Below are positions 47,982 to 57,523 of a DNA stretch of 64,000 bases, piece after piece. Source of the DNA: Candidatus Levilactobacillus faecigallinarum. Lineage in GTDB: Bacteria; Bacillota; Bacilli; Lactobacillales; Lactobacillaceae. The position numbers and the translations under genes are program-made. Under the pieces are notes generated by a model. The model searched no databases. It saw only the letters and a program-made list of their open reading frames with translations, and was not told where the DNA came from. The number at the start of each line of letters is the position of its first letter. The first letter of the stretch is position 1. The stretch lies in contig DXGJ01000062.1 in assembly GCA_019113985.1 (NCBI GenBank), forward strand, positions 1 through 64,000, written 5' to 3'.

Positions 47982-49154
47982 ATGTCAAAGTTAATGCACG
48001 CGTTTCGTAAGTTAGGGAAGGGAGCCTTAGTCTTCTGTTCATTATTATTGGGGCTCTTCATTCTCGGCACCTTTTGGCCCCAACTCATCATATTCGGTCA
48101 AGTTGGAACAATTGCCACATCGTTTTGGAATTTACACGTTTTAATCCTCGCCGTAATTTTTGCAATCATTAGTGTCGTCTTATTGCGAAAAAACAGCACC
48201 TGGTTAAATAAAAGCCTGGTCGTCTTAAACGGATTAACCATTTTAGGCAGCGGCGCCTTATTGGGAAACCAGATTCAGACCGCCCATCAATACGACACCC
48301 AGATTAACTGGGGACAATACCTAAGTGGGCAGGTTGATATGGGTACACCTAACGAGAAGCAATCGGTGATTTACACCAGACAGGGCGGAAAAACGCTCAA
48401 ACTGCAGGTGACGATGCCCAAGAAAAAGGCTAAAAGTTATAAACCCGTGTTCATGATTCATGGGGGCGGCTACATGGCTGGCTCACGAAATCAGCAGCCT
48501 TCCTGGGTTAACTATTACCAGTCAAAGGGCTACGTCGTTTTTGATGTTGACTATCACCTAGCCAGTAAGTCGCAGCATCCCTGGAAGCAGGCGCCGACAG
48601 ACATTGCCCTGGCAATCCAGTACGTTCAGCAACGGGCAGCGAAGTACCACGTCAACATGGACAAAATGGTCATTGCCGGTTCGTCAGCCGGAGGTGGCAT
48701 CGCCCTACAAACGGCCTATGGTATTTCCGATGACACAATTTCTGTCAAGGGTCTCCCAACGCCTAAAGCCGTCGTGGCGATTTACCCTGGCTCAGATCCG
48801 TATGCGCTGTGGCATGGCAACTCTTCTCTATTGGGAATGAAGGGAAATATCTGCGATAAATACTATATTGGTGGGTCACCTGATCAATACCCAGAACGCT
48901 ATGCGCAAGTGTCTCCCAGTCGGCACATCACCAGAAACACCCCAGCGACCCTGATCGTTGCAGGTAAAAATGATCATGTCATTCCTTATCAGGGGCAACA
49001 GGAATTCGCACAACAGCTTTCCCGGAAAAACGTTGCGCATAAGTTGGTCACGCTACCATATAGTGATCATTTCTTCGATATGGCCGGGGGCAGTGTCGGC
49101 AGTCAAATTGCCCGACAACAGGCCACGAATTTCTTGAACAAACATAATCGGTAA
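47982..49154 (+). CDS. Membrane-anchored alpha/beta hydrolase (esterase/lipase HSL type)
   Basis: MIHGGGYMAGS; IAGSSAGGGIALQTAY; N-terminal TMs. Confidence 0.88.
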   Translation: MSKLMHAFRKLGKGALVFCSLLLGLFILGTFWPQLIIFGQVGTIATSFWNLHVLILAVIFAIISVVLLRKNSTWLNKSLVVLNGLTILGSGALLGNQIQTAHQYDTQINWGQYLSGQVDMGTPNEKQSVIYTRQGGKTLKLQVTMPKKKAKSYKPVFMIHGGGYMAGSRNQQPSWVNYYQSKGYVVFDVDYHLASKSQHPWKQAPTDIALAIQYVQQRAAKYHVNMDKMVIAGSSAGGGIALQTAYGISDDTISVKGLPTPKAVVAIYPGSDPYALWHGNSSLLGMKGNICDKYYIGGSPDQYPERYAQVSPSRHITRNTPATLIVAGKNDHVIPYQGQQEFAQQLSRKNVAHKLVTLPYSDHFFDMAGGSVGSQIARQQATNFLNKHNR

Positions 49155-49225
49155 AGCGGCATCTAGAGTAACGGCTATGTAGGATAGCTTACCTTGGAAA
49201 ACGCTAGCTAATTGCAAAAATACGA

Positions 49226-49271
49226 AAAGACAACCACCAGAAATCCCAACGATTTCTGGTGGTTGTCTTTA
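49226..49271. terminator. Bidirectional terminator
   Basis: AAAGACAACCACCAGAAAT ... ATTTCTGGTGGTTGTCTTT. Confidence 0.85.
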
Positions 49272-49459
49272 TAACATTAACTAAACGACCTCGCTGTTAA
49301 TCCGTACAAGACTAGTCAGAATAATGTAATTCGACTAAAAATATGGTATTCACATCAGTGTTTAGCACTTCTAAATTCTTGGCTACACTTTTGTTTTTTT
49401 ATAATATAGAATTAGGTGTCGTAGCGTTCTCTCAAAACTAATAAGGCAGGTCCGTCAAC

Positions 49460-50155
49460 TTACAATCTCTTCCAAGGATTAATTCCTTGAGTTTGCAATT
49501 CATGATAAATTGTAAACATATACCAGGTGTCACAAATAAATGTGAGACCAACAATAACAATCATGAATCCGGTCGGATCAGTTAATATCGCAAGGAGTCC
49601 AACGGTTAAGGGTGTCCCAATCCATTTTGTACCCGCAATGATAAAGGACTGGCCACCAATTGAGCTACCTTCCTTTTTTCTTTGATAAAATTGAACCAAG
49701 AATAAAATACTCATCACCATATTCTGAATCAATGCAATAACTTTGCCAACATTGAAAGTATCGTGGCCAACTTGAGGAAGATCAATAAAGTATTTTGGAC
49801 CGATTAACATGATGCCGAATGAAAAAAGTATTCCCAATAAAAACATCACATAAAATGTTATTTTACCAATACCAAATTGTCGGTTATAAGTAGCGGGTCC
49901 GTATTTTAGCATGTTGATTACGATTAATGTATCCAAAATCATCCAAATAACATTAATGATAACCAACATAATTGAACTTTCTGGTGGATAAATTAAGGAA
50001 AAGGTTATTTCCCAAGCAAAATTTAAAGCTAACGCTGCCAAGGGCATGCCAGGGGTCTTGTCTTTAAACCCGCGATAGGTTAACCCTAAATATGTTATCG
50101 TCCAAGCCATCCCACTGATTAGCGGGGAAATCTCTGAAAAGTTCAACAATACCAC
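49460..50155 (-). CDS. Seven-TM-like membrane protein resembling PaxB/Pyr4 membrane terpene cyclases
   Basis: ALNFAWEITFSLIYPP and LTFICDTWYMF acidic motifs in TM context. Confidence 0.5.
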   Translation of the reverse strand: MVLLNFSEISPLISGMAWTITYLGLTYRGFKDKTPGMPLAALALNFAWEITFSLIYPPESSIMLVIINVIWMILDTLIVINMLKYGPATYNRQFGIGKITFYVMFLLGILFSFGIMLIGPKYFIDLPQVGHDTFNVGKVIALIQNMVMSILFLVQFYQRKKEGSSIGGQSFIIAGTKWIGTPLTVGLLAILTDPTGFMIVIVGLTFICDTWYMFTIYHELQTQGINPWKRL

Positions 50156-50254
50156 TCCCTTTGTTTAAGTAGTATAAGCATACGAATATTTAAGGATTCA
50201 TCAATCGAAGCGTTACAACTTATCCCGTTATTGTAACAAGGAGAACGATTCTAA

Positions 50255-50773
50255 ATGGAAAACTCAGATAAAAATGCTCTGTTATTTAAATCACTAGCAG
50301 CGCTATCTCGAAAGAGTGCCTTTAATGAAATCTCAATTTCAGCATTATGTATTCGGGCTGGTGTATCTAGGATGTACTTTTATCGCCATTTTGATACATT
50401 CGATGATATTATCACGCAACGTATCAATGATGATTTTCTGTACTTTCTTCGGCTTATTGATCATCACAACATAAATAATCCGGAAGCGATTATTAAGACA
50501 TTTTTTCAAGTTCTTGAACCTGATCTACCTGAATTATCGACCTTTCTCAAAAGTGATCGAGCAGATCTTATTCAAACGATCTTCCAAAACGATTTAAATG
50601 AGTTAAGTAAGGTTGAAGCGCTGCCGTTTCCTAAAATTCAAAATCCATACTGGAAGGTCTTCACTTCAGGTGGCCTTACACGCATTTTAGTGACCTGGTT
50701 CGGAAAGGATAAACCCGAATCGGCAAATGAGATGGGAAAATTAGTATCTGAGATTGTAACCAACCCATTTTAG
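50255..50773 (+). CDS. TetR/AcrR family regulator
   Basis: FNEISISALCIRAGVSRMYFYRHFDTFDDII; divergent from membrane protein. Confidence 0.85.
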   Translation: MENSDKNALLFKSLAALSRKSAFNEISISALCIRAGVSRMYFYRHFDTFDDIITQRINDDFLYFLRLIDHHNINNPEAIIKTFFQVLEPDLPELSTFLKSDRADLIQTIFQNDLNELSKVEALPFPKIQNPYWKVFTSGGLTRILVTWFGKDKPESANEMGKLVSEIVTNPF

Positions 50774-50775
50774 AA

Positions 50776-50805
50776 CCCGGATTTAAAATTGAAGTGCAAC
50801 ACCTA
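50776..50805 (+). repeat. Second copy of IS30-type end (30-bp exact repeat of 47331-47360)
   Basis: CCCGGATTTAAAATTGAAGTGCAACACCTA. Confidence 0.9.
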
Positions 50806-51119
50806 TAGCTCCAATATGCAGAACGTCGTTTGATTATGGCCTGGCTAAGCAAAAATGTTTCCTACGACTTGGTGTTTTTATTTTTGCCTTCAATCTCTGG
50901 GGTTCACTTCAAGTGATTCTCTGGGGCACTTCTTTTGTGGTCAACCGGTGTTTAACCGGTGTAATTACAAAAAAAGATGAGCGAGAAAGTGGAGCAGTTG
51001 GTCGATCAACTAAGACTAGGCAATTGTAGCAAATAAAGATATCTTTGACGTTATGTAGCTTGGCAAGAAGAAAAGGTTCAATAAAAAGGACTTAGCTCAC
51101 TCGAATGTGGGTTAAGTCC

Positions 51120-51493
51120 TTATTTAAGATCAAATATCGTACTATGACTACCAATTGCAATGAGCGTCGTTACCTCAGGAGTATCATGATACACCAATAA
51201 ATGGTCGCCATTATGGCCATCAAAATGAAGCTCAAGAATTTCAATTTTAATATTTTTTCCTAAACGCTGTTTAATCTGTTGTTTCAGCTTATCGGAAACC
51301 GATAACTGATGCGCGTAAAAATAGCTCGGAATAGGTTGCTCCGTTAAAAAACAATTTAGAATATAGCGCCAAGGAGACTGCGAATCGTCAGCAAAGGGTA
51401 GGCTACCTTGAAATATTGGTTGCCATCGCGGATTTTTTTAATCTTCTTAAACTGTTTATGAAATAGTGTTGTCCGTTCAAGCCGATGAGCCAT
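51120..51493 (-). pseudogene. Frameshifted RelE/YafQ-type toxin
   Basis: MAHRLERTTLFHKQFKKIKKIRDGNQYF then frameshift to SDKLKQQIKQRLGKNIKIEILELHFDGHNGDHLLVYHDTPEVTTLIAIGSHSTIFDLK*. Confidence 0.75.
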
Positions 51494-51774
51494 CAATCAA
51501 GCGACCGTTCAAAATCGTCTAATGTTGTACCACCTGGTAGTGGTCGTTGTTGGGCCTTGGCATCGACCATTTCTAAGATAGCGTCGTTAACTGCCATATT
51601 AGGGAGAGCAAAATTATCTGGTAATCCGTGTTCAGCAACACCCGTTAAGATGATTCGAACATATTCGGAAATTGTGAGACCATTTTTTTCAAGTTCCTTT
51701 TGGGCCTTCAACTTAATCTCTGCATTAATCCGTGAATTGATTCGATCAGTTTCAGTATTTTGCATATGTGGCAC
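51493..51774 (-). CDS. RelB/DinJ family antitoxin
   Basis: TDRINSRINAEIKLKAQKELEKNGLTISEYVRIILTGVAEHGLPDN. Confidence 0.88.
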   Translation of the reverse strand: MPHMQNTETDRINSRINAEIKLKAQKELEKNGLTISEYVRIILTGVAEHGLPDNFALPNMAVNDAILEMVDAKAQQRPLPGGTTLDDFERSLD

Positions 51775-51928
51775 CTCCTCAGTCAGTCATTGTACACCAT
51801 ACGTCATACAAATTAACTAAACAACATCATTTAAAAACGATAGCTAGGCTAACATATACGAATTGCCTCTTTTGCTTAGACAGACGGGTTTTCATATTTT
51901 ACTAAGATTATTGAATTGCCAGCTAGTG

Positions 51929-52993
51929 CTACATCTTATCCAATCCTTCGCGCTGCTCCTCATCAATCATATGGGTGTACAGCCCGGTCGCACTGGTCGA
52001 GTTCTGACCCAATTGGGTGGCAACTAGCTGCTCGTTCTTAGTTGCCAGGTAAAGCTTTGAGGCCAAGGTATGGCGGAGCTTATGCGGTGTAATCCGGACC
52101 TTAAACGCCGCGGAGTACTTCGCCACCATCTTCTCAATCGTATTGGACTGCATCCGTGACGCCTGACCACGATAAATCGTCAGGAATAGGGCCCGGTCGT
52201 CACTTGCCGCGTGGTAGAGAGCCTGGCGCTGTTCGACGTAGGTCTGGATGTACGGCATGGTCCAGGGGGCAATGGGCACCGTGTCCCGTTGGCCGCCCTT
52301 GCGCACCACGCCAATGGTCGCCGTCTTGAGGTTCAGGTGGCGTAAATCAGCGTTGGCCGCTTCGGAGACCCGCAGGCCACTGCCCAGTAGGAGGGCGTTA
52401 ATCGCCAGGTCACGCAACTTGTCACGTTTGAAATAGCGCCGCTTGGCTGGGGTCAGCTGTTGCTCATAGGTGTGGTCGATAAAGTCCAAGTACTCGTGAT
52501 CGGTGTTGCCCAGCATCAGCTTAGTCTTCAGATTCGCGGCCCGGGTCGCATAGGTCTCGTTGGTTCGGACCAGGGCAATCTTGTGCATCACGTTACGGTC
52601 AAAATAAGCCTCACCATGCTCGTCTTCGGTGTCTTCGGTCAGATACTTAAAGAGCGATGACAGGGCGTTCAGCGAGCGGTTAATAGTGGGATGCGAGCGA
52701 CTACCGGGGGCGCCGGTTAACTTGGTCTGGTTCAGGAGGGCGGACTTATACAACTCGACGGTCTCCTTCTTCAACTTCGCCAACACGTCGATAGGGATAT
52801 CGGCAGGGCGCGTCGCCGGGGTGAGCCCCTCACTGATCAGCCAGTTAAAGAACCGGCGAAACTCCGTCAGGTACTGGTACAACGTCGCCGGTGAGAGGGG
52901 GATGGTCGACTTGGCCTGATAGTATTCCTGCACGAACCAGGGGGCGTTGGTTAATTCCTCATCAATCAATTTGAGATAGTGTTGCTTTTCCAT
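51929..52993 (-). CDS. xerS: Tyrosine recombinase XerS-like
   Basis: RDLAINALLLGSGLRVSEAANADLRHLN; HKLRHTLASKLY; Tyr in SATGLYTHM; ATG at 52993. Confidence 0.85.
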   Translation of the reverse strand: MEKQHYLKLIDEELTNAPWFVQEYYQAKSTIPLSPATLYQYLTEFRRFFNWLISEGLTPATRPADIPIDVLAKLKKETVELYKSALLNQTKLTGAPGSRSHPTINRSLNALSSLFKYLTEDTEDEHGEAYFDRNVMHKIALVRTNETYATRAANLKTKLMLGNTDHEYLDFIDHTYEQQLTPAKRRYFKRDKLRDLAINALLLGSGLRVSEAANADLRHLNLKTATIGVVRKGGQRDTVPIAPWTMPYIQTYVEQRQALYHAASDDRALFLTIYRGQASRMQSNTIEKMVAKYSAAFKVRITPHKLRHTLASKLYLATKNEQLVATQLGQNSTSATGLYTHMIDEEQREGLDKM

Positions 52994-53132
52994 GAGCAGG
53001 CCTCCAAACATATGTTCTAGTTACCTATTATGATACCGGGACAGTCGTTAAATGTAAAGCCAGGTCGTTGTAATTCTGCCCAGTTATCATTCGCGCTTAC
53101 GAAGGTGATTATTTCCGGACGGAGATTGTAGC

Positions 53133-53161
53133 TTGACTTTTTGCTTATTATCCTGTATAGT
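53133..53161 (+). promoter_or_regulatory. Sigma70-type promoter
   Basis: TTGACT-17 bp-TATAGT. Confidence 0.7.
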
Positions 53162-53164
53162 TAA

Positions 53165-53280
53165 TCATCAGAGTTTAAGAGATGCTAATAAAGAGATTCA
53201 GAGAAGTTGATTAGCAAGCCGGAGTTTCTTAGATTTTAAAAACGCTCGCCCATTCGTAGGAATGGCGGGCGTTTTTTTCG
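53165..53280 (+). ncRNA. Candidate small RNA (promoter to terminator, no substantial ORF)
   Basis: Promoter at 53133 and terminator AACGCTCGCCCATTC-GTAG-GAATGGCGGGCGTTTTTTT at 53238-53278. Confidence 0.45.
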
Positions 53281-53391
53281 TCTTGGTAACAGGCTTCCCA
53301 GGTTCGTCGGCTGGCGCTGCATACTAGCTGTTTCTTTTATTTACGCCCTAACCTATACTTGAGTTAGTTCAAGTGATGAAGGAGGGTAACC

Positions 53392-54339
53392 ATGTCTCGT
53401 ATCCAGATAAAGTACGCCTACATATCATGCCTAATCGTTACGGTGAGTAGTTTCATGTTCCTTTCACCGGTAATTGTTAGCGCTAACACAGCAAGCGATT
53501 CAGCAACACTAAATCGTCAAGTCGTGGAATCAGCGTCCGCCAGACCAGCGGCGCACCCATCGACCACCGTCAAAGTCACCAAACGGCAGGCCCGTATCAA
53601 AACAAAGCTGAAAAAGTATCTCCATGCCGTCACTCGCGATAAAACCGCCGCGGTCTCTTTTTACAACCTCACCCCGGTGAAGGGCAGCCCCGCGGCCAAG
53701 TCAGCGCAGGCCGCGGTTTACCAGCAAGGCAAGCTGGCCGTTCACGCCCGGGGCAACCACGTGACCACGTCCGCTAGTACCTATAAGCTCTATATCGCGG
53801 CCTACCTAATGCACCTGAAGCAACGGCACCGCTTTACCTGGACCAAGGCCAACCGGGCAGGTGTGACCCGGATGATTGTGCAGTCCGCCAACGACTATCC
53901 GGTCAGTGTTTTACAGAAGCACGGTCGCACGCGAATCAATCATTGGTTGGCGTCGCAAAACTATTATGGCAAGGCCTTTAGCACGACGCGGGCGACGAAA
54001 ACCACTGCCAATAGTCTGGTTAAGGTGCTAAAGGACCTCCACACGGGACAGGGTGCGTTCACCAATCGCCGTGACCGAAAATTCATTCTCAAACAAATGG
54101 GCCGGCAAGTCTACCGGCGGGGAATCCCCACGGGAGCGGCCCGGGCGACCAAGGGAACGACCGTCCAAGACAAGGTCGGTTTCCTCGCTGATAATAATGG
54201 GGACGCGGGAATTGTGACCCTGCCAAACGGCCAACGATACTTACTGGTGATCCTCACCTGGGGCCGGGGCCAACACGGGTTTAGCGGTTATCCCCGGATT
54301 GCCCGGATTGCGGAGCACGTCCAAAAAATTGTTTATTAA
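53392..54339 (+). CDS. Secreted serine hydrolase (class A beta-lactamase-like fold)
   Basis: Signal peptide; STYKLYIAAYLMHLKQ SxxK-like; VQSANDYPVSVL; QDKVGFLADNNGDAGIV. Confidence 0.75.
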   Translation: MSRIQIKYAYISCLIVTVSSFMFLSPVIVSANTASDSATLNRQVVESASARPAAHPSTTVKVTKRQARIKTKLKKYLHAVTRDKTAAVSFYNLTPVKGSPAAKSAQAAVYQQGKLAVHARGNHVTTSASTYKLYIAAYLMHLKQRHRFTWTKANRAGVTRMIVQSANDYPVSVLQKHGRTRINHWLASQNYYGKAFSTTRATKTTANSLVKVLKDLHTGQGAFTNRRDRKFILKQMGRQVYRRGIPTGAARATKGTTVQDKVGFLADNNGDAGIVTLPNGQRYLLVILTWGRGQHGFSGYPRIARIAEHVQKIVY

Positions 54340-54401
54340 GCGCAGCGGCTGTGGCGTGGTATACTAAGCACACGAAATCATGAGAAAGTGGTGCTTGGAC
54401 A

Positions 54402-54551
54402 ATGCAAATGCACAAGACAATCAATATCGGTCCCAACGGGCAACTGAATCGCGTGAATGCCCAAAACAAGAAGGCCGCCAAGAGCAGTAAGGACCGGAAG
54501 CAGGAACTCATCAAGGCCTACCTGAATAAAAAGCATCAGCCGGCCAAGTAA
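54402..54551 (+). CDS. Small basic hypothetical protein (49 aa)
   Basis: MQMHKTINIGPNGQLNRVNAQNKKAAKSSKDRKQELIKAYLNKKHQPAK*; own terminator downstream. Confidence 0.5.
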   Translation: MQMHKTINIGPNGQLNRVNAQNKKAAKSSKDRKQELIKAYLNKKHQPAK

Positions 54552-54798
54552 GCAGCCGACATGTTAAAAGACCGCCCACCAGTCAGTAACGATTGGTGGG
54601 CGGTCTTTTATGGTTGGATTAATGACACAATGACGGGATAGCATCTTAAAACAGCTCCCAGTAATCGGTGCACGCAAAGCTCACGACATGCTTTGGCGGC
54701 TTTCTTGCTAAGCATAGTGGTAGACCTGGAGGCCATCGCCTTCACTTGACCCATTTACGTGCTATATTGTGCCTATCAACAAAAGGAGCGTGATTGAA

Positions 54799-55026
54799 AT
54801 GGCTGAAACAGTGGTAACCTCATTACGACTCAAGAAAGATCACTATCAACAGGTTAAGAAAATGGCTGACTGTCACGGTATCTCTATAGCCAAGTATATG
54901 CGTGAAGCTGTCTTGGAACGACTAGAAGACGAAGCGGATTATCACGATGCAATGGCCAACCTAAACGCGAGCCATGGCGAAACTGTCTCTCGTGATGAGA
55001 TACGCCAGTGCCTGGGGATGCACTGA
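54799..55026 (+). CDS. Ribbon-helix-helix / RelB-like orphan antitoxin (DUF6290-like)
   Basis: VVTSLRLKKDHYQQVKKMADCHGISIAKYMREAVLERLEDEAD. Confidence 0.7.
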   Translation: MAETVVTSLRLKKDHYQQVKKMADCHGISIAKYMREAVLERLEDEADYHDAMANLNASHGETVSRDEIRQCLGMH

Positions 55027-55130
55027 TGGGGTTGCTGATTACCCCATCAGCTTACTTATCACCGATTAATCGTTGACGGGTAAGCGGCAATTATCCTACA
55101 ATGACGTGAAAGTACTGGTGACGGGCGCCA

Positions 55131-56384
55131 TTACTTTCTCAGTAACGTCGACCCGTACATGCCGAGAATGGATCCAGCGCCAATAGCTAACAGGAGACGC
55201 AGGGGCTGGCCAGTCACCGTGGCGTCCCGAAGGTAGAGCTGATTCGTGAAGAGGTCGTACGCAAAGCGAATCGGCGTCCAGTTATAGACGAAATCCTGAT
55301 AGAACGGGCTCAGCATCTGGGGCACCATGGTTATCACGGCCATCGACCCAATCCAGATTACCAGCAGGAGTGGCCACCCCTTGATACCTAGGAGATTCAA
55401 GACCGCCGTTTGCAGCAGGTAAAAGACGAGGCTGATCAGCGTGGTCAGCCAGAAGAACTGAACCGGCTGGGGAATCGGCATCCCGTAGCAAACCTTCGTG
55501 AAAAAGTAGATGGTACCGGCAACACTCATGGCAATGACTAATCCGGCAATCAATTGACTGGTCACACTGCTAGCCGACAAATAACCATCGTTACGCCGTT
55601 GTTCAAACTTACGGTGAGCCCGCCAACTCAAGAAGCTGGCTAAGAGACTCCCCAACCAAGCAAAAATGGTGATGATCATCGGGGCCATGCCGCTCAGCAT
55701 CTTGGTTGAAACTGAATTACGTTTAACCAATGTCACGTTGATGGGCGTCTGAAGGTCGGTCCATTGCTGAGCAGTTAAGGGCAGCTTCGCCTGCGTAGCA
55801 ACCTGGCCATAACGTTTAGCAATCGTTTGGTTCATCTGCGTTGCGAGTTGCGGTAAGCGCGTCATCAACTGGCTGGCAATAACTGCATTGTTGCCCTGAC
55901 TGACGTAGAGGGTTAGACGTGCCTGCTGTGGGGCGTGCGCGACCAACGTCCGGGCGACGGCCTGCTGCTGTTGAAACGGCTTGGCTTGGGCCACCAGTGG
56001 AGCCTTCGTGGCGACCGCCACGAGTTTTTGGGTCATCACTTGGCCCTTTAGATAAGCGACCTGTTGCCGTAAGGCCTGACTGAACCCGGAATGGAGCACC
56101 ACGGCCCCGTAATACTTCCCCGCAGCAAACCCCTTGGTCAATTGCGAGGTGTGCTTCACGGCAACCCACTTAATGGTCGCGTCCCGGTGATCACCGGCGT
56201 CTTGGAGCTTCTGAACCACCTTTTGGGCCGCTGATTCGTGATCGTTGACGACTAGGGCCAGTGGCAGGTGCCGAACTTTAACCGTACTGCGAGCCCCCAC
56301 CTGGGCAAATGCGAACAGACCAATGACGAGAAACGATACCAGTAACCCAATATAAAGGTCTTTTTTCTTAAATATCGTAAGCAT
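55131..56384 (-). CDS. YhgE/Pip-like ABC-2-type membrane protein
   Basis: N-terminal TM, extracytoplasmic domain (LPLALVVNDHESAAQKV), five to six C-terminal TMs. Confidence 0.75.
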   Translation of the reverse strand: MLTIFKKKDLYIGLLVSFLVIGLFAFAQVGARSTVKVRHLPLALVVNDHESAAQKVVQKLQDAGDHRDATIKWVAVKHTSQLTKGFAAGKYYGAVVLHSGFSQALRQQVAYLKGQVMTQKLVAVATKAPLVAQAKPFQQQQAVARTLVAHAPQQARLTLYVSQGNNAVIASQLMTRLPQLATQMNQTIAKRYGQVATQAKLPLTAQQWTDLQTPINVTLVKRNSVSTKMLSGMAPMIITIFAWLGSLLASFLSWRAHRKFEQRRNDGYLSASSVTSQLIAGLVIAMSVAGTIYFFTKVCYGMPIPQPVQFFWLTTLISLVFYLLQTAVLNLLGIKGWPLLLVIWIGSMAVITMVPQMLSPFYQDFVYNWTPIRFAYDLFTNQLYLRDATVTGQPLRLLLAIGAGSILGMYGSTLLRK

Positions 56385-56544
56385 AGTAACTACCTCCCTT
56401 AACTTATAACTCAGTATAGAGGCTCAGCTGATGGCATAAAATGGGCAACGAATCGTGACTTGTTGCTTAATACCACAGATTCGCGTGATGTGGGGGTGTA
56501 GGTGACAAGATGACGTACATTGGGTAATTCGGGAGGGGATAAAC

Positions 56545-57099
56545 ATGGCCGACTTTAGAAGTCAAAAGACAGACGACCTCATCGTCACAGCCTTCGTCGA
56601 CCTGGTTCTTGAGAAGGGGTTCGACCACGTGACCGTGACCAGTATTGCCGACCGAGCGTTAATTAATCGCAAAACCTTTTACGAACACTATCCTGATAAG
56701 TTTGCATTAACTGACGCCATTCGTCACGCCATCATCATGTGGTTCGAGATGACTTTACAAAAGCGGGCAACGTTAATCCGCCAGGGGATGGGCCTAAGCG
56801 AAACCATTGGGCAATTAGAGCCGGAATTGCGGCAGCTGCTAACGTCTTGGCGGCAACCGCTCAACGCGCTTCTCAGCATTCACGAGGTAAAACCCCAGTT
56901 ATTGGATGATATTCAGCAGGTGCTCAGCGCCCAGCTGAAGTGGGGGGCACGACAACCTGTATCTGAACTCACGATTAACGTGCTAAACGGTATCATGATG
57001 GGCATGCTTAAATATGATTTAGAAACAAACCAGTTGCCATCCCGGCAGGAGTTGCAGGAGCTGACCCAAAATATCCGCTTAATCTTAGGGGATACCTGA
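56545..57099 (+). CDS. TetR/AcrR family regulator
   Basis: KTDDLIVTAFVDLVLEKGFDHVTVTSIADRALINRKTFYEHYPDKFAL. Confidence 0.88.
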   Translation: MADFRSQKTDDLIVTAFVDLVLEKGFDHVTVTSIADRALINRKTFYEHYPDKFALTDAIRHAIIMWFEMTLQKRATLIRQGMGLSETIGQLEPELRQLLTSWRQPLNALLSIHEVKPQLLDDIQQVLSAQLKWGARQPVSELTINVLNGIMMGMLKYDLETNQLPSRQELQELTQNIRLILGDT

Positions 57100-57523
57100 C
57101 GTTGTGACCAGCGAGGATGGGGAATTGATCTTTTGATGATCAGTTGTCCGCTTATGCGTGTCGAATAAAATTTGCTAGGATTGACCAAGGAGACACGAGT
57201 AAATTTTATCGTGTCTGACGAAGGTAAAGTTATGACAAACAAACTGGTTAACCGAATCGTTTTACTAAGCCATCAATAATATTATTGGATTCAATTCTTT
57301 AAAAATCGGTAGCCCTTGCATCTTACAAAACCGCCGTCCAACAGGTGAATTGGGCGGCGGTTTATGTAGTTTTATGCGCCTTAAGCGAAGTGACTAAGAT
57401 GGTCCCTCAATAGTCGATAAATTACTATCAGTGTAAAGTAAAAAATTGGGTTTATATTCTATAAGTGAATAAAACCCATTTTTAGTATGCCCGTCAACAA
57501 TAAATAAACAGTTTCTACATCTT

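Noticed and set aside
51929-52993. Integrase of an integrative element
   Set aside because: More like the housekeeping XerS-type recombinase; no excisionase, replication or att-like repeats seen next to it. A dif-like site could not be confidently placed.
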